In this document: one piece after another, positions 34,624 to 45,145 of the stretch
Layout of the letters: every line of letters starts with the position of its first letter
How positions within the stretch are numbered: position 1 is the stretch's first letter
NCBI RefSeq assembly: GCF_963259705.1
Contig: NC_081842.1
Location: 60,152,787-60,216,786, forward strand
Direction: 5' to 3'
Source: Myotis daubentonii
Lineage: Eukaryota; Chordata; Mammalia; Chiroptera; Vespertilionidae
DNA length: 64,000 nt
Position numbers and translations under genes: made by a program
Notes under the pieces: model-generated
What the model was told of the DNA's origin: nothing
Seen by the model: only the letters and a program-made list of their open reading frames with translations
Databases searched by the model: none

Positions 34624-34831
34624 CTTTAGACCATTTCACAACCGACATTCCCTTTCATTCGCATTCCACTTGCTAAGACCATTATCCTTCCCCTCCGACC
34701 TTCCCAGGATCTAGACCTACCCTAAGAATTCTCCACCCAGAAAAAGGCCATCTAGAGTCCTTTAAAATTTCTGACTCCCTGTCCCTTAGTGTTGGCAACA
34801 TTTTGGGGCTCAGCCCAGATGACCTAATCCA

Positions 34832-36105
34832 TCCTATCTAATAATAGAGAAAAATGGTAATTGGCGTACGACGATGCCCTTTTCATTGGCTAATCAGGGC
34901 TATATGCAAATAAACTGCCAACTAAGATTGGCAGTTAACTGCCAACAAGATGGCGGCTAATTTGCATATGTAGGCACAATGCAGGGAGGCGAAAGGGAAA
35001 GCAGGAAGAAGCCCCCTGCCACTGACAGTGATCAGAAACCCAGGGGGGAGCTAAGAGCTGGGGGTCAGGGCAAAGGCGGCCCTGGGGCCGCCTTTGCCCT
35101 GCCCCCCAGCCATGATCGGAGAATCAGGCGCCTGTGCCGCCCTGGCCAGCGATAGCAGGAAGTAGGGGTGGAGCCAGCGATGGGAGCTGGACACGGTCGA
35201 AGCTGGCAGTCCCGGGAGCTAGGGGTCCCTTGCCTGGGCCTAAAGCGGAGCCCACGATCACGGGGCCGCTGCAGCTGCGGGTCCCCGCTGCCCGGGCCGG
35301 ATGCCTCAGCCAGAGGCATTAGGCCTGGGCAGGGGCGGAGCCTGCAACCGCGGGGAGCTGGGGGTCCCCTGCCCAGGCCTGATACCTCTGCCGGAGGCCT
35401 CAGGCCTGGTCAAGGGGCCGATCCGGTGATTGGTGATCGGAAGGTGATGAGGGTCAACTCCTCTGGCCGAGGCATCAGGCCTGGGTGGGGGGCGGAGCCG
35501 GGAATTGGGGGGATATGATGGTCCCCTTGACCAGGCCTGAAGCCTGGGTCAGAGGCATCAGGCTTGGGCAGGGGGTGGAGCAAGCGATCAGAGGGAGATG
35601 GGGGTCCCCTGCCCAGGCATGATTCCTGGGCCAGAGGCCTCAGGCCTGGGCGGGGGCCAGAGCCAGTGATCGGGGGGAGATGGGGGTCCCCTGTCCAAGC
35701 CTGACACCTCTGGCAGAGGCGTCAGGCCTGGGCAAGGGGCCGATCAGGTGATCGGAGGGTGATGGGGGTCTACGCCTCTGGCCGAGGCATCAGGCCTGGG
35801 CAAGGGGCAGAGCCAGCAATCGGAGGGGTCTGGGGGTCCCCTGCCCAGGCCTGACGCCTGGGCCAGAGGCATCAGGCCTGGGCTGGGGGCAGAACCAGTG
35901 ATGGGGGGAAATGAGGGTCCCCTGCCCAGGCCTGACGCCTCTGTCAGAGGCGTCAGGCCTGGGCAAGGGGCCGATCCTGCGATTGGGGGGTGATGGGGCT
36001 CAATGCCTGAGGGCTCCCAGTATTTGAGAGGGGGCAGACTGGGCTGAGGGACACTCCCCCCCACACACACACCCAGTGCACGAATTTCGTGCACCGGGCC
36101 CCTAG
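34832..36105 (+). mobile_element. HeliBat Helitron with promoter-like 5' part and minisatellite
   Basis: Starts TCCTATCTAATAATAGAG. It then has a CCAAT-type box (TTTTCATTGGCTAATCAGGG), ATATGCAAATAAAC and CAACAAGATGGCGGCTAATT, as in 22146-22684. From about 35280 to 36000 there are about nine units of roughly 80 bp with core GCCAGAGGCATCAGGCCTGG and GTCCCCTGCCCAGGCCTGA. It ends in a perfect hairpin GTGCACGAATTTCGTGCACC and CTAG at 36102-36105. Confidence 0.92.
35280..36000. repeat. Minisatellite inside Helitron, ~80-bp unit
   Basis: The CAGGCCTGGGC core recurs near 35325, 35401, 35480, 35564, 35645, 35727, 35791, 35876 and 35958. Each unit has an inverted CCCAGGCCTGA, so every unit can fold into a hairpin. 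Confidence 0.85.
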
Positions 36106-36462
36106 TATGTATATAAAAGGCTAATATGCTAAGTGTCCGATTGTCTGACCAGTTGTTATGACATGCACTGACCTCCAGGGGGCAGACGCTCAACACAGGA
36201 GCTGCTGTGATGTGCACTGGCCATTTAAAGACAAACGGCACTGCGGACCTGGCACCAAAAAAGCAACACTCAGCTTCCCCCAAGTGGGACACAGGCCCCA
36301 CCACCACACTGGAGAAAGAGCCCACCAAATCGCAGCCAATGCTGCCAAGACCCCATGGCGCAAAATGCGGCCCACAGCCCAGCCCAGCACAAAAACTGTG
36401 GCTGTGGGCACCGGGTAATGATGTCACGTAGCAACGCCTGGCTTCCTCTCCCTGACGACTAG
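36106..36462 (+). mobile_element. Helitron 5' end with unidentified, possibly captured body
   Basis: TATATAAAAGGCTAATATGC then TGACCTCCAGGGGGCAGACG mark a HeliBat start directly after the preceding element's CTAG. From about 36215 the sequence leaves the family (GACCTGGCACCAAAAAAGC onward) and has no hairpin. The right boundary is a guess at the CTAG near 36462. Confidence 0.55.
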
Positions 36463-36509
36463 CGTCCTTGGAGTTTCTTCAGCCCAGGAACACAACTTGC
36501 TTTATAGCC

Positions 36510-36690
36510 AGGTGCAAACATTTTACACTGTAACCAAATATCTGTGAAGCGTTTTCCCGTGCCTCATCTCCTTTGATCCTCACAGAAGTCCTGGAGTAGG
36601 TAGATAGGAGACTCGGAGGAATCCTATTTTCTTTTCATTAGCCGGAAAACAGAGATTTAGAAAACTTAGAAATTGACCCAACTGAAAAGA
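36510..36690. repeat. MIR SINE fragment
   Basis: TCTCCTTTGATCCTCACAGA, GTCCTGGAGTAGGTAGATAG, GGAAAACAGAGATTTAG follow the MIR core order. Confidence 0.6.
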
Positions 36691-36929
36691 AGAAATGGTG
36701 GACCTTGAAAATGACTTCAGGATTTCTCACTGTGCAGAATATAGTCAAACACTGCTGCAGTTAAATATTTTACCCTTTGTTCTCCCTGCGTGATCTACAA
36801 TAATAATCTGGTTTGTATTGATATTTATTGCTGTGTTGCTGACAATTACCTGAAAGAGAAGTTGGGGTGCTTCACTGGGCTGGAAAAAGTTTAGCTAAAT
36901 CAGAAAGCAGGTCAAGTAAAGCAAGTTTA

Positions 36930-37095
36930 TCTATATATAAAGCTCTCGTGCCAATGCATGCGTGTGTTTCAATCTGTAATTGTCGATCATGAATTTGGTT
37001 GACACTTCTATTATAGAGAAAGGGCAAATAGCGATATTAAAATATTCTAATTAATTTCCTTTCAATGTGCATGAATCCGGGCACCGGGCCACTAG
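36930..37095 (+). mobile_element. Short 166-bp Helitron-like element
   Basis: Starts TCTATATATAAAGCTCTCG and ends GGGCACCGGGCCA with CTAG at 37092-37095. The interior is AT-rich and unlike the other copies. It may be an internal deletion derivative of a different Helitron. Confidence 0.7.
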
Positions 37096-37308
37096 TAAAT
37101 TTATAATCCCTTAGCACTTTGGCCTCATGTATTCCTCCTTCAACGACTCTAATGCTCCATAAAAACAAAAGTCCAGGACCATATGGCTTCACTGGTGAAC
37201 TCCATCAAACATTCAAAGAAGAGGGAATACTTCCTAACTCATTTTAGGAGGCCAACATTACCCTGATACCAAAACTAGACAAAGACACTGCAAAATATAC
37301 TAGATGTA

Positions 37309-38547
37309 CTGCTTAATAATGTGGATTTTGTAATCAAAGAAAACACAATAATTTCAAGAGAAATATCAAAAGTGCTTTATTCAAAGTAATGTCCTCAGCT
37401 AGCCACACATTTCCCCCATCTTTCAGGTAATTTGTGGATACCGTCCGATTAGAACTTTTCTTGTTTTGAGGCAAACCATTCAGAGACCCAATTTTCTACT
37501 TCTTCGTACGGTTTGAAGTGCTGCTCAGAAAGTGTGTGTGCCATCGATGGGAACAAGTGATAATTTGAAGGAGTGAGGTCTGGTGAATATGGTGGGTGGG
37601 TTAATACTTCCCAGGCAAGATCGTTTAATGTGTCTTTAACTGGTTATGAAGTGTGTGATGGTGTGTTATCATGAAGCAAAATTACTTTGCCATGTCTTCT
37701 GGCCCATTCTGATCAAAAGATGGTTCAAATTAATTATTTGTTGTCAGTAGCGATCAGTATTAACAGTTTCACCTGGTTATAGAAGCTCATAATACACCTC
37801 ACCTTCCTGATCCCACCAAATGCAGAGTACTGTCTTCTTTTCGAAGCGATTTGGCCTTGCAGTCGATGTTGATGGTTGACCTGGATCAAACCATGATTTT
37901 GTGCATTTGGAATTGTCAAAATAAATCCACTTTTCATCGCCAGTCACAATTTGATGCAAAAAAGACTTTTTTCGTGCCGTTGAAGCAACATTTTACTGGT
38001 GACTTTTTGGTTTTCCATTTGTCTTTCATTCATTTGATGTGCCACCCATTTTTCTTCCTTTAAAATCTTTCGCATTGCTTGTAAACGATTGGAAATTGTT
38101 TGCTGAGCAATGTTAAATCTTTCTGCAAGTTGTTTTTGAGTTTGACATGTATCTTCATCCAATAATTGTTGGTCTTCAAACTTTTTCAGTTGACCTAGAC
38201 ATTCTTTGTCTTTCACATAGAAATCATCAATTTTAAAGCGTTTAAACCAGCGTTCACAAGTATCTTGAGATGGAGTATGTTCACCATAAGCATCCCAAAG
38301 TATATGATAACTTTCAGCAGCACTTTTCTTCAAAATAATGAATTTAAACTTCCTGCACATGCTTTTTAGGCATGAAATTTGACATTTTTAAGCATAAAAA
38401 TATCTATGATGTTAACACCTTCAGAAAATTTGACATGAAATTATGAAGCTTGCTGTCAATACAACAAAATAGCATACATATCAAATCACATATAAATCAA
38501 CATATGTGTAACTTCATCTATTGGAAAACATCCACATTATTAACTGG
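37309..38547 (-). mobile_element. Mariner transposon with broken transposase
   Basis: The ends CTGCTTAATAATGTGGAT and (complement) CCAGTTAATAATGTGGAT are inverted repeats next to TA at 37307-37308 and 38548-38549. The minus strand codes for a mariner transposase: helix-turn-helix part at 38360-37944 (SAAESYHILWDAYGEHTPS; FKRFKIDDFYVKDKECLGQ), then [14 protein letters not shown] with the first catalytic Asp. An HDNTPSH box lies near 37670 and PPYSPDLTPSNYHLFP near 37580, giving the DD34D triad. The frame is broken near 37950 and again later, so the protein cannot be made. It is inserted between two L1 regions. Confidence 0.93.
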
Positions 38548-39060
38548 TACACCTGGTAATTCTGGTAAACATATATGCACCCAATATAGGAGCACCCAAA
38601 TACATAAAAAAAAAAAAACACAAAAAACTGCTGGAGGATATCAAGGGAGAGATTGACAGCAATACAGTCATAGTAGGGGACTATAATACCCAACTAACAC
38701 CACTGTATAAATCCTCTAAACAAAAAATCAGCAAAGAAACATCAATCCTAAATGACTCACTAGAGCAGATGGAATTAATTGACATCTTCAAAACATTTCA
38801 CCCCAAAGCCACAGGATATACATTCTTCTCAAGTGCACCTGGGTCATTTTCAAAGATAAACAAAATATTGGGACAAGGCAAAGTCTCTTCAAATTCAGGA
38901 AGATAGAAATCATATCAGATCACAATGGCATAAAATTAGAAATCAACTTCAATAAAACAATAAGAAAAAATCAAATGCCTGGAGGCTAAATAGCATGCCA
39001 TTAAACAATGATTGGGTTACCAAAGAGATCGAAGAAGAAATAAAAAGCATCCTGGCAACA

Positions 39061-39084
39061 GCCCTAGCCAGTTTGGCTCAGTGG
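39061..39084 (+). repeat. 24-bp tailless Ves SINE head with 19-bp duplication
   Basis: GCCCTAGCCAGTTTGGCTCA plus GTGG is exactly the 5' end of a Ves SINE and nothing else. It stands between two identical copies of AAAAAGCATCCTGGCAACA (39042-39060, 39085-39103). It has neither the body nor an A-tail of its own. Confidence 0.93.
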
Positions 39085-40106
39085 AAAAAGCATCCTGGCA
39101 ACAAATGACAATGAAAACATAACAATCCAAAATCTATGGGACACAGTGAAAGCAGTCTTGAGAGGGAAGTTCATAGCTCTACAGGCCTACCTCAAAAAAC
39201 AAGAAAAAAATGGTAAAAAATTATCTAACCCTACAACTCAAAATAGTTAGAGAACAACAAAAATGTCCAGCATAAGCAGAAGGAAGGAAATAATAAAGAT
39301 CAGGATGGAAATAAATGAAAAAGAGACCAAAAAAAACAACACAAAAGATCAACAAAACCAAGAGCTGGTTCGTTGAAAGGATAAAAAAGATTGATGAACC
39401 TCTAGCCAAGGCTCCCCAAGAAGCAGAGAGAGAGAACCCAAATAAGCAAAATCAAAAATGAAAGAGATGAAGTAACAACTGATCCCACAGAAATACAAAG
39501 GATTATGAAAAAATACTAGGAACAACTCTATTCCAACAAAATGCACAACCTAGATGAAATGGACATATTCTTAGGAAAATACAAGCTCCCAAAAATCAAT
39601 CAGGAAGAATCAAAAAACCTGAATAGGTTGATAACTACTGAAGAAATTGAAGCAGTGATCAAAAATCTTCCAGCAAACAAAAGCCCTGGTCCAGACGGCT
39701 TTGCAGGGAAGTTCTACCAAGTATTCAAAGAAGAACTAAAACCTATCCTCCTCAGACTATTCCAAAAAAATTCAAGAAGAAAGCACACTTCCAAGCTCTT
39801 TCTATGAAGCCAGCATTACCCTATTTTCAAAACCAGATAAATACACCACAAAGAAAGAGAACTACAGGCCAATATCCTTGATGAGCATAAATGTTAAAAT
39901 CCTCAACAAAATTCTAGCAAATCAGATTCTGCATTACATTAGAAAGATAATACACCATGACCAAGTGGGATTTATTCCGGGGATGCAAGAATGTTACAAT
40001 ATTCGCAATCAATAAATGTGATACATCACATAAAGAAATTGAGAGACAAAAATCACATAATCATATCACTCAATGTAGAAAAAGCATTTGACAAAATACA
40101 ACAGCC

Positions 40107-40328
40107 TTTCTGTTTTTAATATACATTTTTATTGAGTTTAGAGAAGGGAGAGGAAGAGATAGATAGAAACATCAATGATGAGAGAGAGTCATTGATTGGC
40201 TGCCTCCTACACATTCCCTACTGGGGATCGAGCCTGCAACCCAGGCATGTGCTCTTGACCGGTATTGAACCTGGGATCCTTCAGTCTGCAGGCTGAAGCT
40301 CTATCCACTGAGCCAAATCAGCTAAGGC
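40107..40328 (-). repeat. Ves SINE inside L1
   Basis: Tail complement TTTTTAATATACATTTTTATTG, GAGAGAGTCATTGATTGGC, and head GAGCCAAATCAGCTAAGGC. The L1 sequence CAACACCCTTTCT is duplicated across the insertion (left copy CAACAGCCTTTCT). Confidence 0.93.
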
Positions 40329-42183
40329 CCAACACCCTTTCTTGATAAAAACTCTCAGCCAAATGGGAATAGAGGGATTATACCTCAACATAATAAAAGC
40401 CATATATGACAAACCCACAACCAACATCATACTCAGTGGGGAAAAAGCTAAACTCATTTTCCCCAAGAACGGCAACAAACAGGGATGCCCACTTTCACCA
40501 CTCCTGTTTGATATAGTACTGGAAGTGCTAGCCATAGTGATAAGACAAGAAGAAGAAATAAAAGGTATCCAAATTGGAAAAGAAGAAGTAAATCTGTACT
40601 TATTTGTAGATGACATGATACTATACATAGAAAACCCCAAAGACTTCATGAAAAAACTACTACACCTAATAAATAAATTCGGCAATGTAGCAGGATACAA
40701 AATTAATATCCAGAAATCTATGGCCTTTTTATACACCAATAATGAACTACAGAAAGAGAAATGAAAAAAAAAAACAATCCCATTTACCATTGCACCAACA
40801 AAATTAAGATACCAATGAATAAACTAAAGAGGCAAAATACCTGTACTTGGAAAACTATAGGACATTGAAAAAAGAGATAAAGGAAGACATAAACAAATGG
40901 GAGAACATATCATGTTCATGGATTGGTAGAATCAACATTAAAATGTCCACATTACCCAAAACAATCTAAAAATTCAATGCAATCCATAAATTCAATGCAA
41001 TCCCCATTAAAATGCCAATGGCATATTTCAAATATCTAGAACAAACTCTTCAAAAATTCATCTGGAATAAAAAAAGACCCCGAATAGCTACAGCAATCCT
41101 GAGAAAGAAGAACAAAGTTGGAGGGATCACAATACCAGATATCAAGCTATATTACCAAGTCATCGTTCTCAAAACTGCCCGGTACTGGCACAAGAACAGA
41201 CATATAGACCAATGGAACAGAACAGAGAACCCAGAAATTGACCCAAGCCATTATGCTCAATTAATATTTGACAAAGGACGCAAGAGCATAGAATGGAGTC
41301 AAGACAGTCTCTTCAATAAATGGTGCTGGGAAATTTGGTCAGATACATGCAAAAAAATGAAACTAGATCATCAACTTACACCATACACAATACCAAACTC
41401 AAAATGTCAAAAGGACTTAAATGTAAGATGGGAAACCATAAAAATCCTATAAGACTCCATAGGCAGCAAAATAGCAGACATATGTCATAACAATATCTTT
41501 ACTGACACAGCTCCTAGGGCAATGGAGACTAAGGAGAAAATAAACAAATGGGACTACATCAAAATAAAAAGCTTCTGCACAGCAAAAGAAACCATCAACA
41601 AAATAAGAAAGCCCACTGCATGGGAGAACACATTTGCCAATGTTATCTCCCATAAGGGTTTAATCTCCAAACTTTACAGGGAACTCATAACTTAACAAAA
41701 GATAAACAATCCAATCAAAAAATGGGCAAAGGACCTAATTAGACACTTTTTGAAAGAGGACATACAGAAGGCCAAGAGACATATGAAAACATGCTCAAAG
41801 TCACTAATCATATGAGAGATACAAATCAAAATGACAATGAGGTATCATCTCACACCTGTCAGAATGGCTATCATCAACAAATCAACAAATGGTAAGTGCT
41901 GAGGAAGATGTGTAGAAAAAGGTACCCTCATTCACTGCTGGTGGGAATGGAGATGGTGCAGCCACTGTGGAAAACAGTATGGAGTTCCCTCAAAAAATTA
42001 AAAATGGAACTCCTATTTGACCGAGTAATCCACTTCTAGGACTATATCCCAAGAAACCAGAAACACCAATCAAAAAGGATATATGCACCCCTATGTTCAT
42101 AGCAGCACAACTTACAATAGCTAAGATTTGCAAACAGCCTAAGCACCCATCAGCAGATGAGTGGATTAAAAAACGGTGGTACA

Positions 42184-43407
42184 ACACTTTTAAGGTCTCT
42201 TAAGAACTGTCTAGAAGCTGCCGATAAACTTAGTAAGGCCCTCGAAAAGACTGGTGAGACCGCCGATAAATGTAGTGAGATCCTCAAGAAATCTAATGAG
42301 ACCCTCGATGTTATATTGGGGAACCAACTAGAAATTAAGCATACACGGACTGAAATAACGAATATTATACAGACTCCCGACAGCAGACCAGAGGAGCGCA
42401 AGAATCAAGTCAATGATTTAAAATGCGAGGAAGCAAAAAACACCCAATGGGAAAAGCAAAATGAAAAAAAGAATCCAAAAATGCGAGGATAGTGTAAGGA
42501 GCCTCTGGGACAGCTTCAAGCGTACCAACATCAGAATTATAGGGGTGCCAGAAGATGAGAGAGACCAAGATATTGAAAACCTATTTGAAGAAATAATGAC
42601 AGAAAACTTCCCCCACCTGGTGAAAGAAATGGACTTACAGGTCCAAGAAGCGCGGAGAACCCCAAACAAAAGGAATCCAAACAGGACCACACCAAGACAC
42701 ATCATAATTAAAATGCCAAGAGCAAAAGACAAAGAGAGAATCTTAAAAGCAGCAAGAGAAAGAAACACAGTTACCTACAAGGGAATACCCATACGACTGT
42801 CAGCTGATTTCTCAACAGAAACTTTGCAGGCCAGAAGGGAATGGCAAGAAATATTCAAAGTGATGAATACCAAGAACCTACAACCATGATTACTTTATCC
42901 AGCAAAGCTATCATTTAGAATTGAAGGTCAGATAAAGAGCTTCACAGATAAGGAAAAGCTAAAGGAGTTCATCACCACCAAACCAGGATTATATGAAATG
43001 CTGAAAGGTATCCTTTAAGAAGAGGAAGAGGAAGAAAAAGGTAAAGATACAAATTATGAACAACAAATATGCATCTATCAACAAGTGAATCTAAGAATCA
43101 AGTGAATAAATAATCTGATGAACAGAATGAACTGGTGATTATAATAGAATCAGGAACATAGAAAGGGAATGGACTGACTATTCTTGGGGGGGAAAGAGGT
43201 GTGGTAGATTCTGGAAGAGACTGGACAAAAATCGTGCACCTATGGATGAGGACAGTGGGTGGGGAGTGAGGGCGGAGGGTGGGGCGGGAACTGAGAGGAG
43301 GGGAGTTATGGGGGGGGGAAAAAGAGGAACAAATGTAATAATCTGAACAATAAAGATTAAAAAACAAACAAACAAACAAACAAACAAAAAAAAAAAACAA
43401 AAAAAAT
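42184..43407 (+). mobile_element. HAL1-like ORF1-only element, copy 2 (5'-truncated)
   Basis: AAAAAACGGTGGTACA flanks both sides exactly (42168-42183, 43408-43423). The coding part runs from mid coiled coil to the end of ORF1. It is frame-shifted in an A-run near 42465 (blocks 42157-42492 and 42461-42889) and has a TGA at 42887-42889 where copy 1 has CGA. After ORF1 stops comes a 3'UTR with a G-rich tract (about 43256-43289), then CAATAAAGATTAAAA and an (AAAC)n tail. ORF2 is absent. Confidence 0.9.
43256..43289 (+). other. G-rich tract, G-quadruplex candidate
   Basis: Six runs of three or more G within about 34 bases of the HAL1-like 3'UTR (GTGGGTGGGGAGTGAGGGCG, then GAGGGTGGGGCGGG). G-rich 3'UTR tracts are a known L1 feature. 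Confidence 0.75.
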
Positions 43408-43975
43408 AAAAAACGGTGGTACATCTCCACAATGGAATATTATGCCGCTATAAAAAAGAAGGAACTTTTACCATGGATGAAACTGGAGAGCATTATGCTA
43501 AGTGAAATAAGCCAGTCGGAGAAAGAGAAATATCACCTGATCTCATTCATATGTGGGATATAATGATCAACATAATTTGATGAACAAGAATAGATCCAGA
43601 GACAAATGGCAGGGGAAGGGGCAGTTAGAGAGCAACCAAAGGATTTGTATGCATGCATATTAGCATAACCAATGGACACAGACACTGGGGCGATGAGGGT
43701 TTGCCTGGGGTGGGAATGGCTGGGGGTGGGGTTCAATCAGGGAAAAAGGAGACATATGTAAAACTTTAGACAATATATAAATAAAAATAAAATAAAAAAA
43801 TAAAAAACACAAGGAGAAAAATAATAAAATATACATACAAATCCAAGAGAAAGAAGTATACAAACAAAAGTATAAGTGTAATAACATCCTAACAACTTGC
43901 TAACAACATTAATAATGAAAATACCACAAATTTGACATCACTAATAATCACATTTTATATTTAAACTAGAGGCCC

Positions 43976-44232
43976 AGTGCACGAATTCATGCAGGGTGGT
44001 ATCTGGCTGGCCGGCACCGATTTTGGGCCCATTGGGCTGGGCTGCTGGTGGGTGGGTGGTTGGCCAGCTGGCCCCGCCCCTGATAGGGGTGTTGGGGGCT
44101 GATTGGGGCCTGAGCCAGCCGAGCTGATCAGGACCCAGATCACACTGGTTGGCTTCCGCAGTACACTTCATAGCCACCAATTGTTCCAGGTGTTCTGCTG
44201 TTCCAGTCACTGGGCTTTTATATATATATAGA
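43976..44232 (-). mobile_element. HeliBat Helitron, short
   Basis: Left CTAGAGGCCCAGTGCACG with hairpin, right GGGCTTTTATATATATATAGA. 257 bp, GC-rich interior. It ends 160 bp from exon e donor. Confidence 0.9.
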
Positions 44233-44391
44233 TTATTATTTTTCTTATACCATGTTTTATCTAAGAAAAATCCAAGTAAGGATTTTCTTTCCATCTTTAG
44301 AACTCCACTTAAGTATTTAAAAGGAAATATCTAAATATATCAAACATATTAGATAAATAATACAAATTAGAAAGAATGTTTAGCTACTCAC

Positions 44392-44517
44392 ATTCCATAT
44401 GCTGAGCTTACAGCAAGACTAGTAATCTGTTGGGGGGGTTCACCATCCACCCACACCAACTGAATAACAAGTTCTGCTTGATAACCTGGTGGCATCCGCA
44501 CTGGCCGTGTCTTAACA
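44392..44517 (-). CDS. STXBP5L: STXBP5L coding exon e
   Basis: A 126-bp exon. The first T completes Asn, then VKTRPVRMPPGYQAELVIQ, LVWVDGEPPQQIT and SLAVSSAYG, ending with two bases (AT) of Ile before GTGAGT. The ELVIQLVWVxGEPPQQITSLAV segment is strongly conserved in tomosyns and forms a propeller strand. The acceptor has a good tract (a run of T, then CTCTAG). A HeliBat insertion ends about 290 bp upstream on the transcript side (44807-45145). The intron to the next exon downstream is 19.1 kb and holds most of the young insertions of this window. Confidence 0.97.
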
Positions 44518-44806
44518 CTAGAGAAAAAAAAAAAAGAGAGAGAAAGTAGTTCTATTAATACAGTTTAAATAAGTATGTTCATGCTTATCTTCATAATTTA
44601 CATAGAATATTCCTACAGAAATATACAACAGCATTAAGGGTAGTATGCAACTGGACAATGTCTTCTAGCTTTCTCAAAATAAAAGCCACCTGTGACTGCT
44701 TAGTTTTTCTTTAAGTAGCTGTTCAGTCAGGTCTGTAGCTTCAACTGGTCTTTTTTACTTCCTTTTTTTCTTCTGAGAATAGTATTTTTAATTATTTTAT
44801 TATTTA

Positions 44807-45145
44807 CTAGAGGCCCGGTGCATGAAATTTGTGCACTCTGAGGAGTCCCTCAGCCCAGCCTGCTCCCTCTTGCAGCCCAGGAACCCTCAGGGGATATCTG
44901 ACTGACAGTTAGTTGAACATCCTTAGCACTGCTGTAGAGGCGGGAGAGGCTCCCACCACTGCAACTGCACTCGCCAGCCATGAGCACAGCTTCTGGCTGA
45001 GTGGCGCTCCCCCTGTGGGAGTGCAATGACCACCAGAGGGCTGCTCCTGCATTGCGCGTCTGTCCCCTGGTGATCAGTGTGTGTCATAGCGGCCAGTCAT
45101 TCTGCCGTTTGGTCGATTTGCATATTAGCCTTTTATTATATAGGA
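44807..45145 (-). mobile_element. HeliBat Helitron upstream of exon e
   Basis: Left CTAGAGGCCCGGTGCATG with hairpin, right TTTTATTATATAGGA, with the CCTGGTGATCAGTGTGTG block. It lies 290 bp upstream of exon e acceptor in transcript sense. Confidence 0.92.

Larger units (their letters stand above)
28037..37300 (+). mobile_element. Old plus-strand L1 broken by many insertions
   Basis: 28040-29247 holds the leader and an ORF1-like region (ATTGATGAGAACTTCCTAAAC and CAGCAGAAACCTTACAAGC). 29720-30282 joins to the ORF2 start (CACCCTAAATGTAAATGGAC). 30836-31085, 33400-33655 and 34229-34415 carry mid-ORF2. 37130-37300 has the ACCATATGGCTTCACTGGTG reverse transcriptase stretch. Between them are a HeliBat, an unidentified block 30283-30835, the HAL1-like element, an LTR, a hAT pair and further Helitrons. 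No long open frame remains. Confidence 0.72.
38552..43800 (+). mobile_element. 5'-truncated L1 with three nested insertions
   Basis: ORF2 starts within the endonuclease (AAACATATATGCACCCAATA; ACTATAATACCCAACTAAC). The reverse transcriptase pieces are at 39541-39807 ([15 protein letters not shown]) and 40342-40764, where the catalytic box reads FVDD instead of FADD. The C-terminal part is 41012-41452. The tail is the L1 3'UTR ending AATAAAAATAAAATAAAAAA at about 43800. Interrupted by the tailless SINE (39061), a Ves SINE (40107) and a HAL1-like copy (42184). Several frameshifts exclude activity. Confidence 0.9.

Noticed and set aside
35744..36427. 227-codon minus-strand open frame
   Set aside because: Spans the end of one Helitron repeat array and the start of another element; repeats and no recognisable domain.
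40281..40790. 169-codon minus-strand open frame
   Set aside because: Antisense of L1 ORF2 fused to antisense Ves SINE sequence.
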